Below the pieces are notes generated by a model. That model had not been told where the DNA came from, ran no database searches, and saw only the letters and a program-made list of their open reading frames with translations. A stretch of 64,000 nt of DNA. Origin: Clostridia bacterium (GTDB lineage Bacteria > Bacillota > Peptococcia > DRI-13 > SM3-B62). The stretch lies in NCBI GenBank assembly GCA_018432615.1, contig JAHDSQ010000014.1, positions 83,909 to 147,908 on the forward strand, in the 5' to 3' direction. Made by a program: the position numbers and the translations under genes. Shown here piece by piece: positions 9,124-18,434 of the stretch. The first letter of the stretch is position 1. Each line of letters begins with the position of its first letter.

Positions 9124-9468
9124 TTGAAGGTATATATTCTGGATGAACGCGGTAAAAACCGCGATCAGTTGCAATATTGGTTGGCTGAGGATATAAAAAC
9201 AGGTACGGTTGAGACCTTTGAGGATTATGTCAGGTTTATTGAGAAGGTCGGTCAGTCTCCTCCCGATTTTTGTTTTATTCGTGTGGGTAAGAGTAAAATA
9301 CCGGGATTGATAACGTCTGAGATGGTAAGGCAAGTCAGTGCCGATATCCGGGTTGTTTTTATTTCTAATGATAGGGACTATGCCGTGGATGCGTATGAGG
9401 TCGGAGCTTATGGATACCTGGTATATCCCCTTCAGCGGGATAGTGTGGCACGATTATTCCGACAATAA
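9124..9468 (+). CDS. Stand-alone pseudo-receiver domain protein lacking the phospho-acceptor Asp
   Basis: A 114-residue protein that aligns along its whole length with the receiver of the SARP regulator just upstream. Shared features include YILDE at the start, the SNDRDYAVDAYEVGAYGYL segment (compare TAFDQYAVEAFDLYALDYL) and the C-terminal helix. The phospho-acceptor position is Arg53 (CFIRVGK instead of FLDINMP) and the conserved lysine is Tyr101 (YLVYPL). Canonical phosphorylation is therefore not expected, and a signal-independent adaptor role is possible. The TTG at 9124 has GGAGGTGGG seven bases upstream. It lies between the two-component pair and the SLH protein gene, 37 bases from the latter, so a joint transcript is likely. 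Confidence 0.75.
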   Translation: MKVYILDERGKNRDQLQYWLAEDIKTGTVETFEDYVRFIEKVGQSPPDFCFIRVGKSKIPGLITSEMVRQVSADIRVVFISNDRDYAVDAYEVGAYGYLVYPLQRDSVARLFRQ

Positions 9469-9505
9469 CTATTTAATCACATGAGAAAAGAATGGAGGTT
9501 AGGTA

Positions 9506-12500
9506 ATGAAGAAAAAAATTATGAAAGCAATGGCAGTATTTCTTGCGCTGATAATGATGGGCGGTATGCTGCCGGGGACAGGTTTTCTGTCCCAGAAAGC
9601 CTATGCGGTAGTTGAAGCCCCTACGGTCTTGCCTACGAGCGGCTTTTTCCAGGATGATGACGGAGATGAGAACGAAATCGGTGGAACCATATCCTGGACA
9701 GCGGCCAGCCCCACAGACTACATTGACGGCTATAAGGTATACTGGGGCTCTGATACGTCAACTAAGCTTGCCGGTAATGATGGCGTCGTCTATACCGTAG
9801 AAGGTGCGTCAAGCACATCACAGACAGTTGCAGAAAATACGGCTTTGCCGGCAGGAGCGACCCATTTTCTGATTTACAGCTATAATGCTCGCGACAATAG
9901 CGCAACCTGCCTGGCCGTGAACATAAATGACGTAGCACCTGTAGTTGCACCGACACTTTCGGTAACTATTGGACCGGGTTCAGCGGGGGGGGCCACGAAG
10001 GCAGTAATAACGGGTACTCCGGATCATAGCTTCAAGATTAACATAACAGATTCGGCCGTTCCTGTACCCAATGCAGGGGATCCTATCCCATTTCCGTTGG
10101 TCGTTAATAATTATACCTCGGGGGACAACATCGCAGATGATAGTGTGGCCGCAGGAAAGTATATTCAGGTTTATGACGGGACCGTAAACGGTTATGTCGT
10201 GAAATTCTACCAGCAACAGCTTACCGCAGATGATATTGGGGACGGTTCAACGCCTCCTGCCCCCACGGTGCTGCCCGCAGGTGGTTCCTTCACCGATACG
10301 GATACAGATGCGGACGAAATCGGTGGAACCATATCCTGGACAGCAGCCAGCCCCACAGACGGCATTGACGGCTATAAGATTTACTGGGGTTCTGATATCA
10401 CTACTAAGCTAGCGGGGAATGATGGTGTCGTCTATACCGTAGAAGGTGCGTCAGGCACATCACAGACAGTTGCTGAAAATACGGCATTGCCGGCAGGGGC
10501 GACCCATTTTCTGATATATAGCTACAATGCCGGCGGCAACAGCGAAAACTGCCTGGCCGTAGCCATTACTGATGATACCGGGGCGCCTCCCGGTGATGAA
10601 GACTATGGCCTGACTTTTAGCGGAGGTTCCTTCAAGGTAAACGGAGCCGGGGAATATGCAAGCCTGGCAGCAGCCTTGGCAGCATGTACAGAGGCCGGCG
10701 GTGACGGGGAACTGGTGATTAAGTTGGGGGATGCAGGTTCACCCCTTATGCTGCCTCAAGCCGACAGGCATAGCCCGGCTAATAACCAACTCCTAACAGC
10801 CACCTATACAGGCAATATCCAGATCCAAAACGAAGATGTATCCCATAGGCTGGGCTTGTTCATACCTAACGGCGTCACGGCGACCCTCCGTGATTTAGTA
10901 CTTACCCAGACGGGTACAGCAGGCTCGGTTTTCAACATGGTGGAAGTCGACGCCGGCGGTATACTGAACATTGAAGAAGGTACAAGTCTTACCGTGGGAA
11001 ATTCTGATGATAAAGGCGTCTATAATGACGGCGGTACCGTAAATATAACCGGAGGGACCCTTTCGGCCACTGGCGATTGGGCTCAGGCCATTCATAACTA
11101 TGACAATGGAACTGTTAATATCAGCGGCGGTACCATCAGCGCCAGCGGCACCGATACGACATATACACCAACGCCGATATACAACCGCAGTACATTGTCG
11201 GTATCAGGAACAGCAACTTTATCCGGAGTCAGGTATGGCGTCTATAACTATGGCAATGACGCAAATATGGAAATAAGCGGCGGTACGATCGAAGCAACGG
11301 GAGCCGGTGAAAATGCTCTTTACACTGCGGGTACGGGGACAATAAACATGACCGGAGGAACGATAAGGGCTACCGATACGGGCGATGGCAACAGCCACGG
11401 TATATATAACAGTAACAGCATTATCAATATCAGTGGCGGAACGGTCTCCTGTGCCGGACAAGGAACCAGCAACGCTGCTGCCATCTTATTAGGGGGCACT
11501 GCTACCGCAAATGTTAACATTTCCGGTACGGCCACCATTACCGGGGTGAAATACGGTATATACAACAGCGGTACTAAAACATCGGATAACGGTGCGGTAT
11601 ATATAATCGGGGGCACAGTCACAGCTACCGGAGCAGGTGGAAGTGGAGGCCTTGCAATAAACAACCAGAGAACAGGTATTGTCACCATAGCGGGGGGGAC
11701 GGTGGAAGTAGCGGGCTCCGGTGCAACCGCGGTGAATAATAACGATAAGGGCATCATTACTATCACCGGGGGTACGGTACAGGCCACCAACTCAACGGAT
11801 AATGCCAACTATGCCCTAACAGTGCCATACGGCGGTACGGTGAATATCAGCGGAGGAACTGTTTTTTCCGCCGGAACAGGCTCATCAGCGGCAGCAATCA
11901 GACTCAACAATCCGCCGGCAGGCGCGATAACGGTAAGTACGGCAAATATTACCGGAACCCCAAGAATCATCTCGGCTTCCGGCAATACGGTGAAATTGTC
12001 GAAAAACAGCTCCTTCGCCGACGCGGAAAAATGCGTTGTTTTCGGTAAAGCCTTCTACAGCGACACTCTGGCGGATATTATCATCACAGGTGCCACAGTT
12101 GACGGTAAAAAGGAAATCAACTCCACAAATTATGGTGACGCCACAGTCACGGCGTCAAGTATCACTTTTGGAAAATCATTCATCGGTTGGATGAGCGATT
12201 CCGCACGGACAGTATCCATCAGTACCACCAACGGGGCTGACATTACTAGCCTGACCACAGGTGATAATAACGGGGTTACCGATGTCTATCTTAAGGCCGG
12301 GGAGCCTCTTCCTGTGCCCACGGTCTTGCCTACAAACGGCGCATTTACCGATACGGATACGGATGCGGAAGAAATCGGTGGAACTATATCCTGGACAGCG
12401 GCCAGCCCAACGGACGGCATCGACGGCTACAAGATATACTGGGGTTCAAATGAGACTACTGTCCTGGCGGGAAACACAGATGTGGTATACACTGTGGCCG

Positions 12501-15343
12501 GAGCAGGTACAGAATCTCAGGAGGCACCGGCTGATACGGCATTACCGGCAGGGGCTACACACTTCTTGATATACAGCTATAATAGCGGTGGCAACAGTAC
12601 AAACTGCCTGGCTGTAGCCATTGCCGACGATACAAGCTGGGGCCCGGGTAGTGATTCCGGTTTCATTGATGGCGACGGTGAGAACGGGCTGAATAAAAAC
12701 CCTGCCACTGTGGCTTGGTATCCTCAAATCACCGAACTAAACGGCAGTTTATATGTTGCCTGGGAAGAAGGGACACCCAATCAAATAAGGGTGGCTAAAT
12801 TTAACGGAACAAACTGGAGTTTTATCGACGGTAATCATGATACTAACGGGTTAAACTATAATAACGCCGAAAACGCGAAAACTCCGGATATTGCAACTTA
12901 TAACGGAAAAATATATGTAATATGGAAAGAGAAAAATTTCCCATCGCAGATTAGAATCAAAGCCTATGACGGGATAAGTTGGACAACCTTTGATGCCCTC
13001 AATTATTTACCGTTGGAGGAAGAACGGTCGTCGACCAATCCGCAATTGACGGTGCATAACAATGAGTTATATGCGAGCTGGGCTGAATATGATGCAAATT
13101 ATGAAACCCAGATCAGGGTGAAAAAGTATGATGGGACAAGCTGGACCTTTGTTGACGGTAATGGTGTGGCCGGTTTAAACAAAGCTTCTCTTTGCTCGGC
13201 GGATAGTCCGCAACTTGTATCCGACGGTACAGACCTTTATGCCACCTGGGTTGAGTATGATGCAGCTTATAACAACCAAGTGAGGGTGAAGAAATACAAC
13301 GGCACAAGTTGGGAATTTATTGATGGAGACGGTGATGCTGGAATAAACAAGCTTAGTACAAATTCTGCATCGGATCCGTCGATTACAGTATCTAATGGAA
13401 ACATTTATGTAGCATGGGAAGAGAACAATCAAATCAGAGTTAAAAAATATGACGGCACAAGCTGGGAATTTGTAGACGGGGGCGGCGCAACGGGATTAAA
13501 TTACAATGTCTCAAGCGAATATACCGCTGGAGTAAGCTTAGTAACAGTAAATAATGTGCTTTATGCCTTTTGGAATGAAAATACTGGTTTAAAAGCACAA
13601 TTAAGGGCTAAAAAATATGACGGTACAAGCTGGACCTTTGTTGATGGCGGGGGTGCAAACGGATTAAATAAGGACAACGGGCAAAGTGCCCTTTTCCCGG
13701 AGGCGATAGTAGTAAATGGGGAAATTTATCTTGTCTGGTACGAGGAGAATGACGGCAATGGCAATTACCAGATAAGAGTAAAAAAACACGAAGACTTATT
13801 TAGTTACAACGTAACCTACAATGGCAACGGCAGCACCGGCGGGACTGTTCCCACTGACAGTAATAAATATGTGCAAGGAGCGACGGTAACCGTCCTTGAT
13901 AATACAGGCAACTTAGAAAGAACCGGTTATAACTTTGCCGGTTGGAATACGACAGCAGATGGCAGTGGAACAGATTATGCCGTAGGAGCAACCTTTACCA
14001 TGGAAGATGCAGACACAATCCTCTATGCAAAGTGGACTGCTGTGGAAACAGGGAATAACGACGGTAGTTATCCTTCCGTTGATTCTTCTAACAATATGCC
14101 TATAACAGTTGATGGGCAGACCCAGCAGCAAGGGGCTACGGTTTTAACTCAGACCCGAAACGGTACGACCGTAACTACTGCTACGCTGGATACGGATAAA
14201 CTGACGGAACGCGTTAATCAGGGGCAAAACGGCAGTCGTATTACTGTTCCCATAGCAGGTAACCCTGATGTAGCGGTGGGTGAACTGAACGGACAATTGG
14301 TTAAAGCCATGGAAAGCAAACAGGCGGTTGTTGAGGTTAAGACCCAATCGGAAACCTATACCCTGCCGGCTCAGGAAATCAATATTGATGCGGTCTCGGC
14401 ACAATTGGGACAGGATGTTGATTTGTCCGATATTAAGGTAAACATAGAAATAGCTAAAACTTCACAAGAAGCAGTTAAAGTGGTGGAAGACACCGCGGCC
14501 AAGGGTAACTTTTCTATTGTAGTTCCGCCTGTTGATTTTTCGGTAAAATGCACTTACGGCGATAAGACTGTTGAGGTCAGCCAGTTCAATAGCTATGTAG
14601 AAAGGACTGTGGCCATACCTGGTGGAGTCGATCCCTCGAAGATCACAACAGCCATTGTAGTGGATGTTGATGGTACAGTAAGACATGTGCCGACAACTAT
14701 AGTAATCATTGACGGTAAATATCATGCAAAAATCAATAGCCTTACTAACAGCACCTATTCTGTCATCTGGAATCCGGTGAAATTCAAGGATGTAGAAACG
14801 CATTGGGCTAAGGATACATTGAATGATATGGGCTCTAGAATGGTCATCATTGGGGACAGCAACGACATGGTTCATCCGGATGAACAAATCAATCGTGCTG
14901 AGTTTGCCATGGTTATTGTCAAGGCTTTAGGACTAAAACCCGATAGCGGCAACAGCATCTATGAAGACATTAAAAATACGGACAACTATTGTGGTCATAT
15001 CAATACCGCAACCCAGTATAAGATTGTGGCCGGGTATGGCAATGGCATATTTGGTCCCAGTGACAGAATAACCCGGGAACAGGCTATGTCCATGACTGCC
15101 AGAGCTATGGATATCACAGGGCTGAAAGCCGAGTTTGCGCCCGGCGAAAGGGAGCGGTTGTTAGCACACTTCATAGACGCGGACAAAGTAGAGGATTATG
15201 CCGAAAGCAGTGTGGCAGCGTGTATCAAAACGGGTGTCATCGTCGGTAAGGGCATGAATACGATAGCTCCTAAGGATTATATTACCAGAGCGGAGCTGGC
15301 AGCGGTCATACAAAGGTTATTACAGAAATCTAAGCTCATTTAA
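9506..15343 (+). CDS. Giant mosaic SLH-anchored surface protein
   Basis: A 1945-residue secreted protein. Signal peptide: MKKKIMKAMAVF... with probable cleavage after AYA (residue 34). Three near-identical ~100-aa fibronectin-like modules begin near residues 39, 252 and 938 (PTVLP...EIGGTISWTAASPTD). Between the second and third, about residues 455-830, lies a right-handed beta-helix rich in ISGGTI/ITGGTV turns. Residues about 1050-1430 carry seven or so ~57-aa repeats with VKKYDGTSW and FVDG, which look like propeller blades. An InlB-type repeat (GYNFAGWNTTADG) lies near 1433-1510. Three SLH domains end the protein (from about 1759: FKDVETHWAK; YEDIKN; FIDADKVEDYAES). SLH domains bind pyruvylated cell-wall polymer, so the protein should sit in the S-layer. 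Its ligand, polysaccharide or adhesin target is unknown. ATG has GGAGG seven bases upstream. Confidence 0.9.
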   Translation: MKKKIMKAMAVFLALIMMGGMLPGTGFLSQKAYAVVEAPTVLPTSGFFQDDDGDENEIGGTISWTAASPTDYIDGYKVYWGSDTSTKLAGNDGVVYTVEGASSTSQTVAENTALPAGATHFLIYSYNARDNSATCLAVNINDVAPVVAPTLSVTIGPGSAGGATKAVITGTPDHSFKINITDSAVPVPNAGDPIPFPLVVNNYTSGDNIADDSVAAGKYIQVYDGTVNGYVVKFYQQQLTADDIGDGSTPPAPTVLPAGGSFTDTDTDADEIGGTISWTAASPTDGIDGYKIYWGSDITTKLAGNDGVVYTVEGASGTSQTVAENTALPAGATHFLIYSYNAGGNSENCLAVAITDDTGAPPGDEDYGLTFSGGSFKVNGAGEYASLAAALAACTEAGGDGELVIKLGDAGSPLMLPQADRHSPANNQLLTATYTGNIQIQNEDVSHRLGLFIPNGVTATLRDLVLTQTGTAGSVFNMVEVDAGGILNIEEGTSLTVGNSDDKGVYNDGGTVNITGGTLSATGDWAQAIHNYDNGTVNISGGTISASGTDTTYTPTPIYNRSTLSVSGTATLSGVRYGVYNYGNDANMEISGGTIEATGAGENALYTAGTGTINMTGGTIRATDTGDGNSHGIYNSNSIINISGGTVSCAGQGTSNAAAILLGGTATANVNISGTATITGVKYGIYNSGTKTSDNGAVYIIGGTVTATGAGGSGGLAINNQRTGIVTIAGGTVEVAGSGATAVNNNDKGIITITGGTVQATNSTDNANYALTVPYGGTVNISGGTVFSAGTGSSAAAIRLNNPPAGAITVSTANITGTPRIISASGNTVKLSKNSSFADAEKCVVFGKAFYSDTLADIIITGATVDGKKEINSTNYGDATVTASSITFGKSFIGWMSDSARTVSISTTNGADITSLTTGDNNGVTDVYLKAGEPLPVPTVLPTNGAFTDTDTDAEEIGGTISWTAASPTDGIDGYKIYWGSNETTVLAGNTDVVYTVAGAGTESQEAPADTALPAGATHFLIYSYNSGGNSTNCLAVAIADDTSWGPGSDSGFIDGDGENGLNKNPATVAWYPQITELNGSLYVAWEEGTPNQIRVAKFNGTNWSFIDGNHDTNGLNYNNAENAKTPDIATYNGKIYVIWKEKNFPSQIRIKAYDGISWTTFDALNYLPLEEERSSTNPQLTVHNNELYASWAEYDANYETQIRVKKYDGTSWTFVDGNGVAGLNKASLCSADSPQLVSDGTDLYATWVEYDAAYNNQVRVKKYNGTSWEFIDGDGDAGINKLSTNSASDPSITVSNGNIYVAWEENNQIRVKKYDGTSWEFVDGGGATGLNYNVSSEYTAGVSLVTVNNVLYAFWNENTGLKAQLRAKKYDGTSWTFVDGGGANGLNKDNGQSALFPEAIVVNGEIYLVWYEENDGNGNYQIRVKKHEDLFSYNVTYNGNGSTGGTVPTDSNKYVQGATVTVLDNTGNLERTGYNFAGWNTTADGSGTDYAVGATFTMEDADTILYAKWTAVETGNNDGSYPSVDSSNNMPITVDGQTQQQGATVLTQTRNGTTVTTATLDTDKLTERVNQGQNGSRITVPIAGNPDVAVGELNGQLVKAMESKQAVVEVKTQSETYTLPAQEINIDAVSAQLGQDVDLSDIKVNIEIAKTSQEAVKVVEDTAAKGNFSIVVPPVDFSVKCTYGDKTVEVSQFNSYVERTVAIPGGVDPSKITTAIVVDVDGTVRHVPTTIVIIDGKYHAKINSLTNSTYSVIWNPVKFKDVETHWAKDTLNDMGSRMVIIGDSNDMVHPDEQINRAEFAMVIVKALGLKPDSGNSIYEDIKNTDNYCGHINTATQYKIVAGYGNGIFGPSDRITREQAMSMTARAMDITGLKAEFAPGERERLLAHFIDADKVEDYAESSVAACIKTGVIVGKGMNTIAPKDYITRAELAAVIQRLLQKSKLI
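9619..12616 (+). repeat. Three near-identical ~300-bp coding repeats inside the SLH protein gene
   Basis: Copies lie at about 9619-9919, 10261-10561 and 12316-12616. They match over long DNA stretches (for example around ATATCCTGGACAGC), not only in protein, suggesting recent duplication or gene conversion. A second repeat family, ~170 bp per unit, spans 12655-13800. Confidence 0.8.
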
Positions 15344-15361
15344 TCAAAATATCAGTCTCCT

Positions 15362-15403
15362 AAGGATGTCCCGTAGATTAAGCTATGGGACATCCTTTTT
15401 TTT
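15362..15403 (+). terminator. Rho-independent terminator after the SLH protein gene
   Basis: AAGGATGTCCCGTAG pairs with CTATGGGACATCCTT around a short loop, and eight T residues follow. Confidence 0.92.
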
Positions 15404-15405
15404 AG

Positions 15406-15436
15406 TGAATTATTATCCCATTCGTTTGACATAATA
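15406..15436 (+). promoter_or_regulatory. Probable forespore sigma-G promoter of the spoVA-like operon
   Basis: TGAATT at 15406-15411 and CATAATA at 15430-15436 are separated by 18 bases, close to the Bacillus sigma-G consensus (TGMATA, 17-18 bases, CATWMTA). It lies 35 bases before the first gene of a germination/DPA-channel cluster, the expected context for sigma-G. Confidence 0.6.
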
Positions 15437-15470
15437 AATGAGGCGAGGATATTTAAAGGAGGAGAATGTC

Positions 15471-15677
15471 GTGACTGTCGGTTCCCAGGTCAAACAAACG
15501 CTTGCCGGTCTCAAGGGTGTCGGTGCTACCTTGAAAATCTATGCAACACAAAGCGAAGAAGAAGAGATTAAAACCGTTTTTACAGATGCAACCGGGATTA
15601 CTGAAAGCGTTATTAAAGACTTGGAAGAAAGAATCAAAGTATTGGAATTTCAGGAACCACAATACAAGGGTCATTAG
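15471..15677 (+). CDS. DUF1657 small spore-operon protein (first copy)
   Basis: A 68-residue helical protein starting MTVGSQVKQTLAGLKG and ending QEPQYKGH. It is a paralogue of the protein at 18435-18641, sharing the MTV start, the EE...F segment and the QEPQYK.H tail. DUF1657 proteins are regular members of accessory spoVA operons in spore formers; their biochemical role is not known. The GTG at 15471 has AAAGGAGGAG upstream, better than the earlier in-frame ATG at 15438. Confidence 0.85.
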   Translation: MTVGSQVKQTLAGLKGVGATLKIYATQSEEEEIKTVFTDATGITESVIKDLEERIKVLEFQEPQYKGH

Positions 15678-15689
15678 TGAGGGATATAT

Positions 15690-16550
15690 ATGCCGGAATG
15701 GATTAATATTCTGCTTCGTTCAGTTGCGTTCTTCATAATCGTGCTTATCTTGGTCAGGCTCATGGGGAAAAGGCAACCTGCCGGGCTGACTCCGTTTAAT
15801 TATGTAACATATGGGGTAATTGCCTTCATAACATCCCTTGTCATTTTAAATGTAGTAAATAATATAGCCTTCGGTCTCGTTGCCTTAGTTGTCTGGACCA
15901 TGTTGCCCATTGCTTTAGATTTGGCAGCCATGAAAAGCAAATGGCTCCACGACTGGATCAATGGGAAACCCACCACCCTGATTAAGCAAGGTAAGGTGAT
16001 GGAAGAGAACTTGGCCCAGGTCAGACTGACCGGGGAAGAGCTTTTACGCGAACTGCGGGCCAAAGATGTTTTTAGACTGGCAGACGTGGAATTTGCCATC
16101 ATGGAACCAACCGGTGCGGTAAATGTCATGCTCAAAGCGGATAAAAAACCTTTGACTCCCCATGACATAGGAAAACAGGTTTCACCTCAAACCGAACCCC
16201 AAACGGTAATCCTGGACGGTAACGTTATGGATGAGTCCTTAGCTAATATGGGTTTAAACAAGAACTGGCTGGAAACCCAATTAGCCGGGATCGGCGTGTC
16301 CCTAGACAACGTATTTATAGGACAAATCGATACTACCGGAGACTTGTACGTCGATTTATATGATGATGCGATTCAGATGCCACAGCCTAAGGTAAAGGAG
16401 CTTCTTTATGCAAACTTAGAAAAGTGCCAGGCTGATTTATTGACGTATGCTCTGGAAACAAAGGATACAGGGGCTAAGGACATGTACGATAAAAATGCCG
16501 AAAAGCTGGAGCAACTGATCAAGAAATTAAAACCCTATTTATTAAGGTAG
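15690..16550 (+). CDS. DUF421/YetF-family membrane protein
   Basis: A 286-residue protein with three N-terminal membrane helices (about 5-80) and the family motif LVRLMGKRQ, followed by soluble domains with GKPTTLIKQGKVMEENL and a C-terminal extension. YetF-family members (including YetF and YkjA of Bacillus) occur in accessory spoVA operons and affect spore germination and heat resistance; the mechanism is not settled. It starts 12 bases after the DUF1657 gene, so it belongs to the same transcript. Confidence 0.85.
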   Translation: MPEWINILLRSVAFFIIVLILVRLMGKRQPAGLTPFNYVTYGVIAFITSLVILNVVNNIAFGLVALVVWTMLPIALDLAAMKSKWLHDWINGKPTTLIKQGKVMEENLAQVRLTGEELLRELRAKDVFRLADVEFAIMEPTGAVNVMLKADKKPLTPHDIGKQVSPQTEPQTVILDGNVMDESLANMGLNKNWLETQLAGIGVSLDNVFIGQIDTTGDLYVDLYDDAIQMPQPKVKELLYANLEKCQADLLTYALETKDTGAKDMYDKNAEKLEQLIKKLKPYLLR

Positions 16551-16562
16551 CGGGTGATTTTT

Positions 16563-17042
16563 ATGTCCAATAAGAAAAAGAAAAAGTTGACACCAACTCA
16601 ACAGGAATACCAGGCTTTAGCTAACAACCTGGAACCCAAACGACCTGTGATGGCCAACTGTATAAAAGCCTTTTTGGTTGGCGGAACCATTTGCACCTTA
16701 GGTCAGGGGTTGCAGTGGATGTTTATAGAATATTTTAATTTCACGGAAGACACAGCAGGTGATCCCACTGTTGCGGTATTGATCTTTATTTCCGCCTTGC
16801 TTACCGGTTTGGGTGTATATGACCATATAGCCCAATTCGGTGGTGCCGGTACAGCCGTACCTGTTACCGGATTCGCCAATACCGTTGCTTCCGCTTCCAT
16901 TGAACACCGCAGTGAAGGCTACGTCCTGGGTGTGGGAGGCAATATGTTTAAGCTGGCGGGATCAGTGATAGCCTTTGGGGTATTTTCGGCCTTTGTAGTT
17001 GCCCTGGTGAAAATAACAATCAAAAAGTTAGGTGGGATGTGA
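16563..17042 (+). CDS. spoVAC: Stage V sporulation protein AC (DPA channel component)
   Basis: A 159-residue integral membrane protein with a lysine-rich start (MSNKKKKK), then several helices carrying AFLVGGTICTLGQGLQ and the conserved FGGAGTAVPVTGFANTV segment. SpoVAC is an inner-membrane, mechanosensitive-like component of the channel that moves Ca-dipicolinate during sporulation and germination. The ATG at 16563 is preferred over GTG 16554. The gene is followed immediately by spoVAD. Confidence 0.93.
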   Translation: MSNKKKKKLTPTQQEYQALANNLEPKRPVMANCIKAFLVGGTICTLGQGLQWMFIEYFNFTEDTAGDPTVAVLIFISALLTGLGVYDHIAQFGGAGTAVPVTGFANTVASASIEHRSEGYVLGVGGNMFKLAGSVIAFGVFSAFVVALVKITIKKLGGM

Positions 17043-18044
17043 ATGCTCAAGGGTCATCAGACTTGGGTTTTTGAATCCAAGCCTGTTATTGCGGCCTCCT
17101 CGGCGGTGGGAGGGCCCTTTGAAGCCCAGGGGGCTTTAGCCGGTGATTTTGACAAACTGCACGAAGACATCTGGTTAGGTCAGGACAGTTTTGAGAAGGC
17201 GGAGAAAAGATTGCTGGAGGAGGCCTGTGAAGTTGCCATTAATAAAGCCGGCCTGAAAAAGGAAGATGTGCAGTTTTTTTTAAGCGGCGATTTGATGAAC
17301 CAGATAATCTCCAGCAGCTTCACTGCCCGTACACTGGGAGTCCCTTTCCTGGGTCTTTTTGGGGCATGCTCCAGTTCTATGGAGGCGTTATCTTTAGCGG
17401 CCTTGCTGATTGATAGTAAAGCAGCCGAAAATGCCTTGGCTGCGGCATCAAGTCATAATGCCACTGCTGAAAAGCAATTTCGTTATCCCACAGAATACGG
17501 AGCGCAAAAACCGCCCACCGCCCAGTGGACGGTTACAGGAGCAGGAGCGGCGTTGCTGAAAGGAGAGGGAGATGGGCCCCGGGTTGTCGCCGCCACCATT
17601 GGCCGGATTGTGGATATGGGTCTTTCAGACCCGTATAACATGGGGGCTGCCATGGCGCCTGCTGCTGTTGATACGATTCAGGCCCATTTTCGGGATCTAA
17701 ACAGAGATATTACTTACTATGACATTATAGCCACCGGAGATTTGGGAAGAGTCGGTCACCAAATCGCTTCGGCTCTCTTGGTCAAACATGGCCTGGAAAT
17801 CCCGCCTGGAATATTTACCGATTGCGGCATTTTAATATATAACCAAGAACAGCCCGTTCTGGCCGGAGGCAGTGGATGTGGTTGTTCGGCCACGGTGACT
17901 TTTGGCCACTTTCTAAACAGAATGCGAAAAGAAGAACTTAGAAGGTTACTTATTGTTGCTACAGGAGCATTGATGTCACCTTTATCTTATCAACAGAAGG
18001 AAAGTATACCCTGTATTGCTCATGCTGTAGCAATTGAGATATAA
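17043..18044 (+). CDS. spoVAD: Stage V sporulation protein AD
   Basis: A 333-residue thiolase-fold protein that is soluble, sits on the membrane complex and binds dipicolinate in Bacillus. Visible family segments are the GACSSSMEALSLAA stretch, YGAQKPPTAQWTVTGAGA and the C-terminal GGSGCGCSATVTFGHFL. It starts on the base after the spoVAC stop codon. Confidence 0.94.
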   Translation: MLKGHQTWVFESKPVIAASSAVGGPFEAQGALAGDFDKLHEDIWLGQDSFEKAEKRLLEEACEVAINKAGLKKEDVQFFLSGDLMNQIISSSFTARTLGVPFLGLFGACSSSMEALSLAALLIDSKAAENALAAASSHNATAEKQFRYPTEYGAQKPPTAQWTVTGAGAALLKGEGDGPRVVAATIGRIVDMGLSDPYNMGAAMAPAAVDTIQAHFRDLNRDITYYDIIATGDLGRVGHQIASALLVKHGLEIPPGIFTDCGILIYNQEQPVLAGGSGCGCSATVTFGHFLNRMRKEELRRLLIVATGALMSPLSYQQKESIPCIAHAVAIEI

Positions 18045-18060
18045 AGAGGGAGGTATGGCT

Positions 18061-18414
18061 TTGGAAAAGTTCTTGTGGGCCTTTGTGATAGGCGGAGGTA
18101 TATGTGTAATCGGTCAGATTATGATGGATGTATTTCGCTTGACACCTTCACATACTATGAGCACATTGGTTGTGGCAGGCGCTGTTTTGGGCGGCCTTGG
18201 TTTATATGAACCGTTGATTAAATTTGCCGGAGCCGGGGCCTCAGTTCCTATCAGTAGTTTCGGAAATTCCTTAGTTAAAGGTGCTCTGGCCGAAGCTGAA
18301 AAAACCGGCATTATCGGAGTATTAACAGGTATCTTTGAGGTAACCAGCGCAGGTGTATCTGCCGCTATAATTTTTGGTTTCATAGCTTCTTTGCTATTTA
18401 GGCCAAAGGCATAA
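18061..18414 (+). CDS. spoVAE: Stage V sporulation protein AE (SpoVAEb type)
   Basis: A 117-residue membrane protein homologous to SpoVAC in its helices: FVIGGGICVIGQIMMD and KFAGAGASVPISSFGNSL. It completes the C-D-E core of the dipicolinate channel. I chose TTG at 18061 (MEKFLWAFVIGG) because GGGAGG lies seven bases before it, whereas ATG 18055 is too close and TTG 18034 overlaps spoVAD without a ribosome site. Confidence 0.92.
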   Translation: MEKFLWAFVIGGGICVIGQIMMDVFRLTPSHTMSTLVVAGAVLGGLGLYEPLIKFAGAGASVPISSFGNSLVKGALAEAEKTGIIGVLTGIFEVTSAGVSAAIIFGFIASLLFRPKA

Positions 18415-18434
18415 AAGCTTGAGGAGGTGATAAC

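Noticed and set aside
11320..11808. Minus-strand 162-aa ORF inside the SLH protein gene
   Set aside because: Low-complexity antisense of the beta-helix repeats, no ribosome site.
9619..13800. CRISPR array or tandem non-coding repeat
   Set aside because: The repeats are in-frame protein modules of a single long ORF with no spacer structure.
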